Assembly (NCBI RefSeq): GCF_000333895.2 | Contig: NZ_ANFM02000006.1 | Location: 310,001 to 374,000, forward strand | Length of the DNA: 64,000 bases | Direction: 5' to 3' | DNA from: Grimontia indica | Lineage (GTDB): Bacteria > Pseudomonadota > Gammaproteobacteria > Enterobacterales > Vibrionaceae | Part shown: piece by piece, positions 8,349-16,476 of the stretch | How positions within the stretch are numbered: position 1 is the first letter of the stretch | Layout of the letters: each line of letters starts with the position of its first letter | Made by a program: the position numbers and the translations under genes | The notes under the pieces: generated by a model | Told to the model about the DNA's origin: nothing | The model's database searches: none | The model's input: the letters and a program-made list of their open reading frames with translations, nothing else

Positions 8349-8367
8349 AGGGGGAGTTTCTCCCCCT
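8349..8367 (+). terminator. Hairpin terminator
   Basis: AGGGGGAG and CTCCCCCT form an 8-pair stem with a TTT loop just after the stop codon. The following sequence has only short T runs. Confidence 0.65.
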
Positions 8368-8477
8368 TACATCTTACCTTCCCCAATTAATGCCTACCCT
8401 TTTTGTCTTTTTTATAAATAAAGACCATATAATCTTGACAATATTCACCTTCACTCATAACACTCCGAAAAATTAAT

Positions 8478-8491
8478 TTGATCAGTTTCAA
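8478..8491 (+). promoter_or_regulatory. Possible FNR-type box upstream of the cytochrome c gene
   Basis: TTGATCAGTTTCAA matches the FNR consensus TTGAT-N4-ATCAA at nine of ten fixed positions. It lies about 90 bases before the start codon of a c-type cytochrome gene, a sensible target for oxygen control. Confidence 0.4.
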
Positions 8492-8578
8492 AGTAGCCAA
8501 TTAAATATCAATACAATCAATCTGTAAGACTACTATCAAAATGAAACCAAACAGGATGTTCAATAAAAAGGTGACAAT

Positions 8579-9400
8579 ATGTTCAGGTTCGTTTTTGCAA
8601 TATTGCTAGGTTTTATTTCGTTCCAGAGTTCAGCAGATGACCGAAAGTTAGAATTCATTCTTAAAGATGGACCGCAGCTACTCTTTGAGAAAACAGTAGG
8701 CATTGATCAGATGGAAGCATCTGCGGCTCAACGCTTACTGTCGTTTCAGTCTCCCGTTTACAACAAGCCAATGGCTTACGAAGGTCTGTCCTTCAAAGAT
8801 GTTGCAAGCCAGGTCGGCGTTGACTTCAGCAAAGTAGAAGAAATCAAGTTTGTCGCGTTGGATGGCTTTGTCGCCACTTGGTCTAAAGGCACAACGAAAA
8901 GCCCGTTGGTCGTGGTGACTGGCGAGCAAGGTACTGAAGGGAAATTCACCGACATTGGTGAAGGCAAAGAGACGCTCAATCCTGGGCCATTTTATGTCAT
9001 GACGACAGATCCTAAAGAATATAACAATTGGATATGGCCGTTTCAGGTTTATAAGATAGAGCTTAATTATCAAGCGCCAAAACCGGATTATTACCCTTCG
9101 GGAGCGGAAGATAAACCCGTTATTATGGCCGGATACAATGCATTCAAATCCACATGTATTTCTTGCCATTCTATTAATCTGGAAGGTGGCGACATTGGCC
9201 CGGAATTAAATATTCCCAAAAATATTACTGAATATAGAGATATCGAGTACTTAAAGGCTTTCATTAAGAATCCGAACTCATATCGAGCCAAATCTCGGAT
9301 GTTGACGTTTGAACATCTTTCCGATCAGCAGTTGAATGAGCTTATCGAATATATGGCTTATATGGGCTCATTGAAAATGCTTGATAAGATTAACGAGTGA
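8579..9400 (+). CDS. Periplasmic c-type cytochrome with an extra N-terminal domain
   Basis: The 273-residue precursor starts with a signal peptide (about residues 1-19). Residues 22-165 form a domain rich in strands (LEFILKDGPQLLFEKTV to WPFQVYKIEL) that resembles the molybdopterin-oxidoreductase-type sandwich without its cofactor motifs; this is uncertain. Residues 180-265 are a class I cytochrome c domain: C193, C196 and H197 in CISCH bind heme, and M241 is the likely second ligand. It would accept or give electrons in the periplasm. No catalytic partner subunit is adjacent. A possible FNR box lies in its promoter. Confidence 0.82.
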   Translation: MFRFVFAILLGFISFQSSADDRKLEFILKDGPQLLFEKTVGIDQMEASAAQRLLSFQSPVYNKPMAYEGLSFKDVASQVGVDFSKVEEIKFVALDGFVATWSKGTTKSPLVVVTGEQGTEGKFTDIGEGKETLNPGPFYVMTTDPKEYNNWIWPFQVYKIELNYQAPKPDYYPSGAEDKPVIMAGYNAFKSTCISCHSINLEGGDIGPELNIPKNITEYRDIEYLKAFIKNPNSYRAKSRMLTFEHLSDQQLNELIEYMAYMGSLKMLDKINE

Positions 9401-9406
9401 AACCAA

Positions 9407-9431
9407 AAGAGCCGGCCACGTGTCGGCTCTT
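9407..9431 (+). terminator. Bidirectional hairpin terminator
   Basis: AAGAGCCG and CGGCTCTT pair over 8 bases with a 9-base loop between convergent genes. Confidence 0.65.
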
Positions 9432-9449
9432 AACTTCAGGTAGTTTGAC

Positions 9450-10025
9450 TTACACCTTGCAACCATGCTCGTCACACCCATTATGATCATCGACAGTCTT
9501 GCCGTCCTGACTATGAGTGCTTACAGTCTGGCTTTCTGCCTCAGCGTTTGCTCCCTCTTCCAGCAGCGAACCAATAAGCGCTCCCACCTGCATATCACTC
9601 AGCATACCGAAATGGTTAAGCCTGAGTTTGCCATGCTGATCCAGAATAAGAAGCGTCGGCGTTCCACCAAACTGATAGCGATCCATGGTCTTTGGGATTG
9701 GGTTGTGTTCACTGGGTTGATCAATCGCTACAGGAAACTGAATGCGATATTCATGAATAAACGCCCTCAATGCATCCGGAATCATCACATCGTGATGCTC
9801 AAAAACAGAATGCAGACCAATGACCTGAACGCCTGAGTCCGAGAATGTACTCTGAATGTTCTTTGCCAGTGGCAGTCCATGGGAAATACAACCAGGGCAC
9901 AGCATTTGAAATACATAGATGACAACGACTTTCCCCAGATATTCATTAAGTTCGATAGGTCGCTCCGTATTCAACCATTCACTAGCGGTCAGCTTGAAAG
10001 TCTGACCGGATAATACACTCGACAT
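9450..10025 (-). CDS. Redoxin / TlpA-like thioredoxin-fold protein
   Basis: The 191-residue protein has a thioredoxin fold with an active CPGC pair (C43 and C46) in [16 protein letters not shown], and the cis-proline segment [17 protein letters not shown]. This is the AhpC-TSA/redoxin type. No signal peptide is seen, so it is probably cytoplasmic, unlike most TlpA relatives. The tail (after residue 160) is polar and ends with two more cysteines in [11 protein letters not shown], which could be a metal site or a second redox pair. A very good ribosome site (GGGAGGAAAAT) precedes the ATG, and a perfect inverted repeat sits just upstream of it. Confidence 0.82.
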   Translation of the reverse strand: MSSVLSGQTFKLTASEWLNTERPIELNEYLGKVVVIYVFQMLCPGCISHGLPLAKNIQSTFSDSGVQVIGLHSVFEHHDVMIPDALRAFIHEYRIQFPVAIDQPSEHNPIPKTMDRYQFGGTPTLLILDQHGKLRLNHFGMLSDMQVGALIGSLLEEGANAEAESQTVSTHSQDGKTVDDHNGCDEHGCKV

Positions 10026-10040
10026 ATTTTCCTCCCATCA

Positions 10041-10067
10041 ATATTGGTTTCGATACGAAACCAATAT
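10041..10067. promoter_or_regulatory. Perfect 12-base inverted repeat, operator of the redoxin gene
   Basis: ATATTGGTTTCG, a 3-base spacer ATA, and CGAAACCAATAT form a perfect dyad. It ends 16 bases before the redoxin start codon, so a bound dimer would block transcription or overlap the promoter. No A/T or U tail is present as in a terminator. The matching regulator is not encoded next to it and is unknown. Confidence 0.7.
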
Positions 10068-10158
10068 ATCTTTCTGCAGATACTCACGTCAAGTTTCCTT
10101 TGGTTGTCCGATATCTCAGGAGTATCATTCTCGCGCAGCAACTTCAGTGAAAAAGACC

Positions 10159-10788
10159 ATGAACTATTTCGAATCGCCTTTTGTTGGTAAGCCCATCGCT
10201 GAGCAGCTTACCAATCCAAATATCATCGTCGGAAGACACAGTTACTACTCAGGTTATTACCATGGGCATAGTTTTGACGATTGCGCTCGTTATTTGATGC
10301 CCAACCGCCATGATGTCGACAAGCTCATCATTGGCAGTTTCTGTTCCATTGGCTCCGGCGCAGTATTTATGATGGCGGGCAACCAAGGCCACAGATCGGA
10401 TTGGGTCAGTACCTTCCCGTTTTTCTATCAGGACAATGAGAACTTTACTGGTGCCGAAGACGGCTTCAAACGCGCCGGTGATACAGTGATCGGTAACGAT
10501 GTTTGGATTGGTTCAGAAGCCATGATTATGGCAGGCGTAAAGATTGGTGACGGTGCCATCATTGCCAGTCGCGCGCTGGTGACGAAAGATGTCTCACCTT
10601 ACGAAGTGGTGGGTTCCAACCCTGCCAAGCACATCAAGTTCCGGTTCAGTGAGCCTGAAATACAAATGCTGATGGAAATGCAATGGTGGAACTGGAGCGA
10701 TGAGCAATTGAAGGGCTGTATGGATTTGATGTGCTCTTCAGACATTGAGGGGCTATACAAATATTGGCAGACCCAAATTACCAATTAG
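10159..10788 (+). CDS. catB: Type B chloramphenicol acetyltransferase (CatB / xenobiotic acyltransferase)
   Basis: The 209-residue protein is a left-handed beta-helix acyltransferase of the CatB family. It has the family start MNYFESPF, the block [18 protein letters not shown], the catalytic histidine H78 in [10 protein letters not shown], hexapeptide repeats from about 112 to 150 ([20 protein letters not shown]) and the end motif [14 protein letters not shown]. It acetylates the 3-hydroxyl of chloramphenicol with acetyl-CoA in the cytoplasm. Similarity by eye to the chromosomal Vibrio cholerae form (CatB9) is high. I use the ATG at 10159, because the family starts there; a GTG at 10147 is in frame. 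No mobile element or attC site is seen beside it, so it looks intrinsic. Confidence 0.9.
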   Translation: MNYFESPFVGKPIAEQLTNPNIIVGRHSYYSGYYHGHSFDDCARYLMPNRHDVDKLIIGSFCSIGSGAVFMMAGNQGHRSDWVSTFPFFYQDNENFTGAEDGFKRAGDTVIGNDVWIGSEAMIMAGVKIGDGAIIASRALVTKDVSPYEVVGSNPAKHIKFRFSEPEIQMLMEMQWWNWSDEQLKGCMDLMCSSDIEGLYKYWQTQITN

Positions 10789-10801
10789 CGCTTTAGTTCA
10801 A

Positions 10802-10821
10802 AAGGGCGAGAAATCGCCCTT
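10802..10821. terminator. Shared terminator between catB and phnP
   Basis: AAGGGCGA and TCGCCCTT pair around a GAAA tetraloop. It overlaps the phnP stop codon, and leftward reading continues with TTTTG. Confidence 0.65.
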
Positions 10822-11578
10822 ATATCTCCATCCCTTCCCTGCCAATTTCCATCCAGTCAGGTATCCCGTTATCCATTAACCAGCAATCCAGTTCATGACC
10901 AATGTGGGTGATGATCAGTTCTTTCGGCTGGAGCTTTTCATAAACCTGCCAGGCCGCTTCAACGTTTCCGTGGTTTGAGCCCTCGTGCTCGGGCGGAAAT
11001 GAGCAATCGAGAATCAACGCGTCCAGTTGCGTTAACGAGGCGAGGAAATCAAGCGTTTGGGCTGGCAGTCCGTCTGTATCGGTGAGGTAAGCAATACTTT
11101 TTGGCCCATATTCCAGCAGGTAACCAACAGTCGGCCGCGAGTGTCTGAGTTGAAGTGGGGTAACACGCAGTCCATTAATGTTGACCACATCACCATGGTT
11201 CATTTCCGGCAGAAATCTCAGGCAGCCAGGGTGCTTGAGAAGATCAGCACAGCCTTGCTCATCATCTGGACACCACACAGGGATGGACGATGGGTTGCCC
11301 CACCTTAAATGAAAAAGACCTTGAACATGGTCCACATGAAAATGCGTAAGCAAAAAGCCATGGTAGGTGCCTGCGGGAAAGCGCTCGTGCAAGTCCATCA
11401 GGCCTGCATCAATTAATAGTCTTTCTCGGGTGCTCCCTCTGCCCCATTCCACCATTGCGGAGCAGGGTTTTCGCTCAAATGCAGTGTGCTCTCTGGCCCG
11501 CCGACACGCCCCACATTCACATCCATACAGGGGAACGCCCCCTGCCGCCCCTGTCCCTAACAAGGTCACTCTCAACAT
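10820..11578 (-). CDS. phnP: PhnP, phosphoribosyl cyclic phosphate phosphodiesterase
   Basis: The 252-residue protein belongs to the metallo-beta-lactamase fold. It has the start LRVTLLGTGAAGGVPLYGCE with the zinc-binding cysteines CECGACRRA, the metal motif THFHVDHVQGL, and late histidines in HGNVEAAW and ITHIGHELD. PhnP opens 5-phosphoribosyl 1,2-cyclic phosphate to ribose 1,5-bisphosphate, the step after C-P cleavage. PhnN, encoded upstream, then makes PRPP. I choose the ATG at 11578, with GGAAGGATTA before it, over an upstream in-frame start at 11617. It is the last gene of the phn cluster. Confidence 0.92.
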   Translation of the reverse strand: MLRVTLLGTGAAGGVPLYGCECGACRRAREHTAFERKPCSAMVEWGRGSTRERLLIDAGLMDLHERFPAGTYHGFLLTHFHVDHVQGLFHLRWGNPSSIPVWCPDDEQGCADLLKHPGCLRFLPEMNHGDVVNINGLRVTPLQLRHSRPTVGYLLEYGPKSIAYLTDTDGLPAQTLDFLASLTQLDALILDCSFPPEHEGSNHGNVEAAWQVYEKLQPKELIITHIGHELDCWLMDNGIPDWMEIGREGMEI

Positions 11579-11642
11579 TAATCCTTCCATGCACAAAAAA
11601 GTTGGGTATGTACCCAACTTTATACCCTTTAAATTTTGACAG

Positions 11643-12305
11643 TCAGTGGCGCTTCTCTACTGCTTCAAGAAAGGCTTCGGCACTTTGCTGAAAGTATGGA
11701 AAATACTGCCTGATTTTCTCTTCCGGCCAATCCCACCAGCACAGGCTTTCCAACTTTCTCGCGGTGTCTGGATTTTCAAACCTTGACCGCAACATCTTCG
11801 CTGGATTACCAACCACAATGGTATAGCTTTGCACATTTTTGGTGACTACGCTGCCTGCGCCGATGATCGCACCATCTCCGACGCTGACGCCGGGGAGAAT
11901 GATGACACCATGCCCAATCCAGACATCATTCCCAATCGTCACCCGGTTTTCCGCCCGCCAGTCGAATACCTCTGCATCCTTGTCTGAGCCGGCCTGATGG
12001 AGATCTTCCATTCCATATTTTCCGGGACGATAGGTAAAGTGATGTAACGTCGGCCGCCACCAAGGGTGGTTGCCGGGATTAATCCGAACCTTTGAAGCAA
12101 TCGAGGTGAACTTACCAATGTCAGTGTTCGCCACTTCACTGTCGGGACCAATATAGCTGAAGTCTTGCAGTGCAACATGTTCCAATAATGTACGTTCCCC
12201 GACTTCAGTCCATCGCCCGAGCACCGAGTCAGTTACCACAGCATCGCGACAAATTGTTGCCTCTTCATGCAAAGTGAGATTTGTGTCAATGTGATGCTCA
12301 TCCAT
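11643..12305 (-). CDS. Phosphonate-cluster hexapeptide acyltransferase
   Basis: The 220-residue protein is a left-handed beta-helix transferase with repeats from about residue 10 (NLTLHEEATICRDAVVTDS) and again from 125 (GNDVWIGHGVIILPGVSVG), a histidine in NPGNHPWWRP, and the end VVGNPAKMLRSRF. It resembles the hexapeptide transferases often found inside C-P lyase operons, and is a distant relative of CatB. In such operons it may acetylate aminoalkylphosphonates, a task done by PhnO elsewhere; no PhnO is present here. It overlaps phnN by eight bases, so the two are translationally coupled. The exact substrate is not known. Confidence 0.82.
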   Translation of the reverse strand: MDEHHIDTNLTLHEEATICRDAVVTDSVLGRWTEVGERTLLEHVALQDFSYIGPDSEVANTDIGKFTSIASKVRINPGNHPWWRPTLHHFTYRPGKYGMEDLHQAGSDKDAEVFDWRAENRVTIGNDVWIGHGVIILPGVSVGDGAIIGAGSVVTKNVQSYTIVVGNPAKMLRSRFENPDTARKLESLCWWDWPEEKIRQYFPYFQQSAEAFLEAVEKRH

Positions 12306-12873
12306 GGTGATTGCCTCCGTTTTCGTTGCAGAGTGCGATATCTAATTCACAAGCAAACTGAGCAATGGTGTCTTCAAGTTTCCCGCTGTTGTTGAGATGA
12401 ATCGCATCGGCTGGGCGCACTGCATCATAGTGAATGGCGCGTTCCAATCGCTGGGCAATTTGTTCTACGCTTTCTCTGCCCCGGGCTTCGAGACGTTCTC
12501 TGAGTGCATCAGGGTTGACTGAGATCCACACCACTTCCAACTGTTCTCCAAATACCCCTCTGGCGAAGGGTAGATACGCGCGAGAACCATTCACCATCAC
12601 ATCCATGCCCGACGCCAACCAAGTTTCCACTTCACGCCCCACCCCATAGCGCAGTCCGTTCGCTCGCCAGTGCATGGAAAACAGTTCTTGCTTGATACGA
12701 AGATCAAATTCGTCGTCTGACAAGGCAACATGATTTTCACTGCCAGCAGAAGCAGGCCGTGTAATGTAACGATGCGCCACCATTAGCCTGTCGCAGAAGC
12801 GCTCTCTGGCGGCATTGATCAGCGAATCCTTCCCCGCCCCAGAAGCACCAAGCACATAAAACAGCTTTGCCAT
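12298..12873 (-). CDS. phnN: PhnN, ribose 1,5-bisphosphate phosphokinase
   Basis: The 191-residue protein is a P-loop kinase related to guanylate kinase: LFYVLGASGAGKDSLINAAR is the Walker A region and VAHRYITRPA the nucleotide-side arginine segment. PhnN phosphorylates ribose 1,5-bisphosphate with ATP to give PRPP, which returns the sugar of the C-P lyase pathway to nucleotide synthesis. It sits between phnM (20 bases upstream) and the transferase gene, all on the minus strand. Confidence 0.93.
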   Translation of the reverse strand: MAKLFYVLGASGAGKDSLINAARERFCDRLMVAHRYITRPASAGSENHVALSDDEFDLRIKQELFSMHWRANGLRYGVGREVETWLASGMDVMVNGSRAYLPFARGVFGEQLEVVWISVNPDALRERLEARGRESVEQIAQRLERAIHYDAVRPADAIHLNNSGKLEDTIAQFACELDIALCNENGGNHHG

Positions 12874-12893
12874 TTTCTTGTCCTGCCTTTGGG

Positions 12894-14030
12894 TTAAAAC
12901 ACGCGGCGCCCTTGACGCCAGACCTGCTCCACATAAGGCTGATCGTAATGACGCTCTACGAGCAACAAATCTGCCCGCATGCCCTCTTTAATGATGCCGC
13001 GATCTGAAAGGCTAAGCGCGGACGCAGGGTTACGTGTCGCTAGGCATGTCGCAGAGGGCAGATCCAGCGCATTGCGCTCATCATCTGCAAGACGGAAAAC
13101 CGCATCCAACAAACTGCCAGGGAAATAATCAGACGACAGTGCATCTAACACGCCCAACGACGCCAGCTCATGCGCTGCGACATTGCCTGAGTGCGAGCCA
13201 CCACGAACCACGTTGGGCGCTCCCATCATGACTTTCAAACCAAGTTCGTGGGAACGTTGCGCCGCTTCAACGGTAGTAGGAAATTCCGCTAAAACCAGTC
13301 CCAAAGCACGGGATTCTTCAACATGGGCACGGGTCGCATCGTCATGGCTTGCAAGAGGGATATTTCGCTCATGGCATAGGCTTGCAATGGCTCGTCGGTT
13401 TAGGTCTGACCATATCGCAGACTTTTCACGCTGGTCCTGTTCGAATGCGGCCATTTCCTCGTCATTGAGATTGTATTTACCCTGATAGTATTCGTAATAC
13501 TTGGTGAGATTCACGAACTGGCGCTGACCCGGAGAGTGGTCCATCAGGGACACCATATGGGTCTGATCCAAGTCCAGATAAAGCTTAGCTAAATCAACCG
13601 TCGTCTCGTGGGGCAACTCACAACGGATATGAACGAAATGCTCAGCGCGATTCAAACCTCTTTCGCCACTTTGGACAATGGTATTGATCATCTTGTCGAG
13701 GTTATCCTGACGATGACCACCATCGCGCACATCACCGACTGCAATTGCATCCAGAACCGTTGTGATACCAGCTCCGATAAGTTGCGCATCATGCGCTGCC
13801 ATGGCCGAGAATGCAGGCCAGCTGACCTTTGGTCGCGGCGTGAAGTACTTTTCCAGATTGTCGGTATGCAGCTCAATTAGCCCCGGCATCAACCATCCCT
13901 GATTGCCATCTACTGCTCCTGGCTGATAGCTGGGCGAATCAGACATGGCGCGAATGATGCCGTTCTCAACTTCTAACGAGCCATTAACGACTTCGTCTTC
14001 CAACACCAGTTGAACATTGGTAATGATCAT
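12894..14030 (-). CDS. phnM: PhnM, ribose 1-methylphosphonate 5-triphosphate diphosphatase
   Basis: The 378-residue protein belongs to the amidohydrolase superfamily. It shows GLIELHTDNLEKYFTPRP (first metal histidine, with the PhnM-type HTDNLE), SLMDHSPGQRQF, LASHDDATRAHV and ALSSDYFPGSLLDAVFRL. PhnM removes pyrophosphate from the 5-triphosphate made by PhnGHIL, leaving the 5-phosphate that PhnJ cleaves. The length is the usual one for the family. phnL ends 16 bases upstream. Confidence 0.95.
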   Translation of the reverse strand: MIITNVQLVLEDEVVNGSLEVENGIIRAMSDSPSYQPGAVDGNQGWLMPGLIELHTDNLEKYFTPRPKVSWPAFSAMAAHDAQLIGAGITTVLDAIAVGDVRDGGHRQDNLDKMINTIVQSGERGLNRAEHFVHIRCELPHETTVDLAKLYLDLDQTHMVSLMDHSPGQRQFVNLTKYYEYYQGKYNLNDEEMAAFEQDQREKSAIWSDLNRRAIASLCHERNIPLASHDDATRAHVEESRALGLVLAEFPTTVEAAQRSHELGLKVMMGAPNVVRGGSHSGNVAAHELASLGVLDALSSDYFPGSLLDAVFRLADDERNALDLPSATCLATRNPASALSLSDRGIIKEGMRADLLLVERHYDQPYVEQVWRQGRRVF

Positions 14031-14045
14031 TATCGCTTCCTTCCC

Positions 14046-14768
14046 TTAAGCCAGTTTCAATGTGGCGGTTGAAATGTCGTAGAACTTATCTGCTACTTGC
14101 TGGCGGACGTATTCGTCGTGAAATATGCCAACAATTGCGGCGCCCCGTTGCTTGGCTTCCAGAATGAGTTCAATCACGACATCACGGTTCTTTTCATCCA
14201 GTGATGCCGTCGGTTCGTCCAGCAACAAAATGGGTGATTCAACGATAAATCCGCGTGCAATGTTCACCCGTTGCTGTTCACCACCAGAAAATGTCGCGGG
14301 TGCCAAATGCCATAGGTGTTCAGGCACGTTGAGTCGTTTCAACAACGCCCCAGCCTTTTGCCGTGACGTTTCTTTGCACTCCCCTTGCTCCACCAGAGGC
14401 TGCGCAACTACATCCAGTGCACTGATGCGGGGAATAACACGCAGAAACTGGCTCACCCAACCCAAGGTGTTTTTGCGAACATCCAGAATGTCGCGGGGCA
14501 GCGCACTGGCAATATCCACCCAATGCTCGCCTTGCGTTGTATTTTGGTGTCGTACCTTAATTTCGCCGTTATCAACGAGGTAGTTCGCATATAGCGCGCG
14601 GAGCAAGGTACTCTTTCCTGCACCGGAACGGCCCAGCAGTACAACGCATTCCCCTTTGTCGACAGAGAAACTGGAGTCCGCAAGCACGGAGAGCTTTGCA
14701 CTGCCTTGATTGTGAAGAACGAAAGTCTTACTGACATTCGACACGCTTAACATGGTTGTGTTTGTCAT
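14046..14768 (-). CDS. phnL: PhnL, ABC-type ATP-binding protein of the C-P lyase
   Basis: The 240-residue ATPase has Walker [18 protein letters not shown], the signature [16 protein letters not shown] and Walker [13 protein letters not shown]. PhnL works with PhnG, PhnH and PhnI in attaching the phosphonate to the ribose of ATP, rather than in membrane transport. It lies eight bases after phnK and 16 before phnM. Motifs are all intact. Confidence 0.94.
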   Translation of the reverse strand: MTNTTMLSVSNVSKTFVLHNQGSAKLSVLADSSFSVDKGECVVLLGRSGAGKSTLLRALYANYLVDNGEIKVRHQNTTQGEHWVDIASALPRDILDVRKNTLGWVSQFLRVIPRISALDVVAQPLVEQGECKETSRQKAGALLKRLNVPEHLWHLAPATFSGGEQQRVNIARGFIVESPILLLDEPTASLDEKNRDVVIELILEAKQRGAAIVGIFHDEYVRQQVADKFYDISTATLKLA

Positions 14769-14776
14769 GGTCTTCC

Positions 14777-15598
14777 CTACCCCTGCAAGACGGATGATAC
14801 GAGCAACTGTGTGTAAGGATGTTGCGGATCGTCGAGCACCTGATCGGTCAGCCCGGTTTCAACAATTCGACTCTCTTTCATCACCACCAATCGGTGAGCC
14901 AGTAATCTCGCTACAGCCAAATCATGGGTCACAATGACCACAGACAGCCCTAAGTCCGTAACGAGATTTCGAATCAAATCCAGCAGCCTTGCCTGCACAG
15001 ACACGTCAAGCCCGCCTGTCGGTTCATCCATAAAGATGAGTCTTGGATGCGTCACCAGATTGCGGGCAATTTGTAGCCTCTGCTGCATACCGCCAGAAAA
15101 AGTGATTGGCATGTCGTCGATTCGGTCTTTAGGAATCTCCACCTGAGAAAGCCAGTCCAACGCTTGCTCCCGAATATCGCCGTAATGTCGGTTTCCTACT
15201 GCCATCAGTCGTTCGCCGATGTTGCCACCAGCAGAAACCCGCGGGCGTAATCCATCCATTGGGTGCTGATGAACCACTCCCCAATCGGTGCGCAGTAATC
15301 GACGGCGTTCACTTTCAGAAAGCGCATAGAGGCTCGCTTGATAGCCATCTTCAAACTGGTAATTCACTGCGCCACAATCTGGCGTTTCACGACCTGAAAG
15401 CACACGTAACAAGGTGCTTTTTCCAGAGCCTGACTCACCCACAATACCCAGCACTTCGCCTGGCCATAAAGCAAAAGAGATGTCCTGACACCCCTTGCCT
15501 GGCTGATAAAGCTTGGTGAGGCTTTGTACTTCTAATAGTGGCTGCAAGTTCGTTGCTCGCATCGTCGCGTGCTCGCGACCTAACTCTGTTACTGACAC
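14777..15598 (-). CDS. phnK: PhnK, ABC-type ATP-binding protein of the C-P lyase complex
   Basis: The 273-residue ATPase has Walker [17 protein letters not shown], signature [15 protein letters not shown] and Walker [13 protein letters not shown], and the PhnK-specific stretches [13 protein letters not shown] and [14 protein letters not shown]. PhnK docks on the PhnGHIJ core complex. I take the GTG at 15598, which has AGGAG about ten bases before it and overlaps the end of phnJ by ten bases. An ATG at 15562 is in frame but lacks a good ribosome site; compared with E. coli PhnK the extra N-terminal residues are unusual, so this start is not certain. Confidence 0.93.
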   Translation of the reverse strand: MSVTELGREHATMRATNLQPLLEVQSLTKLYQPGKGCQDISFALWPGEVLGIVGESGSGKSTLLRVLSGRETPDCGAVNYQFEDGYQASLYALSESERRRLLRTDWGVVHQHPMDGLRPRVSAGGNIGERLMAVGNRHYGDIREQALDWLSQVEIPKDRIDDMPITFSGGMQQRLQIARNLVTHPRLIFMDEPTGGLDVSVQARLLDLIRNLVTDLGLSVVIVTHDLAVARLLAHRLVVMKESRIVETGLTDQVLDDPQHPYTQLLVSSVLQG

Positions 15599-16476
15599 GC
15601 GCGCTTCTCCTCTTGCTCCTTTTTTAGAGCATTTTTTGACTGCTGGTCATTGCAATAATCGGTATCAGAACACACGAAAATTCGGTTGCCTTTATCATCC
15701 GTTACTACCTCATCCAGAAAGCTGGTTGTTGAACCACAGATGCTGCAAGGCTCACCCCATTGCTGGATTTCGAAGGGATGATCGTCGAAATCCAGACTCT
15801 TCACATCCGTATAAGGAGGAATGGCGTAAATACGCTTCTCACGCCCAGCGCCAAAGAGTTGCAGCGCGGGCATTTGATCCATCTTGGGGTTATCGAATTT
15901 CGGTATGGGCGAAGGGTCCATGATGTAGCGACCATTGACCCGCACTGGGTAGGCGTATGCGGTCGAAATATGGCCATAGCGCGCGATATCCTCGTAGAGC
16001 TTCACGTGCATCACGCCATATTCTTCCAGACCATGCATTTTGCGTGTTTCCGTCTCACGCGGTTCAATAAAGCGCAGCGGCTCAGGGATCGGCACCTGGT
16101 ACACCAGAATCTGACCTTCGTTCAGCGGTTTTTCTGGAATGCGGTGGCGGGTTTGAATCAACGTGGCCTGCTCTGTGCGCTCAGTAGTTTCAACACCGGC
16201 AACCTTTTCAAAGAAGTGGCGGATGGAAACCGCGTTTGTGGTGTCGTCAGCCCCCTGATCAATCACTTTAAGCACATCAGGCTCGCCGATAATGGCAGCG
16301 GTGATTTGAACACCGCCTGTGCCCCAGCCATAAGGCATGGGCATTTCGCGGCCACCAAACGGCACCTGATAACCGGGAATCGCAATGGCTTTCAGCAGGG
16401 CACGTCGAATCATGCGTTTGGTTTGCTCATCGAGATAACCGAAGTTATAACCACTTTGAACGGCTTGCATAGTCAT
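15589..16476 (-). CDS. phnJ: PhnJ, carbon-phosphorus lyase (radical SAM)
   Basis: The 295-residue protein is the catalytic subunit. Four cysteines are present at 244, 247, 269 and 275 with spacing C-x2-C-x21-C-x5-C, which is the PhnJ pattern for the 4Fe-4S cluster and catalytic thiyl. Other family blocks are NFGYLDEQTKRMIRRALLKA at the start and MPMPYGWGTGGVQ. It cleaves the C-P bond of ribose 1-methylphosphonate 5-phosphate to give methane (or another alkane) and the cyclic phosphate that PhnP opens. It overlaps phnI by four bases. A lysine- and glutamate-rich tail follows the last cysteine. Confidence 0.97.
   Translation of the reverse strand: MTMQAVQSGYNFGYLDEQTKRMIRRALLKAIAIPGYQVPFGGREMPMPYGWGTGGVQITAAIIGEPDVLKVIDQGADDTTNAVSIRHFFEKVAGVETTERTEQATLIQTRHRIPEKPLNEGQILVYQVPIPEPLRFIEPRETETRKMHGLEEYGVMHVKLYEDIARYGHISTAYAYPVRVNGRYIMDPSPIPKFDNPKMDQMPALQLFGAGREKRIYAIPPYTDVKSLDFDDHPFEIQQWGEPCSICGSTTSFLDEVVTDDKGNRIFVCSDTDYCNDQQSKNALKKEQEEKRACQ

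Noticed and set aside
10159-10788. catB as an integron cassette
   Set aside because: No attC-like site, integrase or other cassette is seen around it, and it has its own promoter space and terminator.
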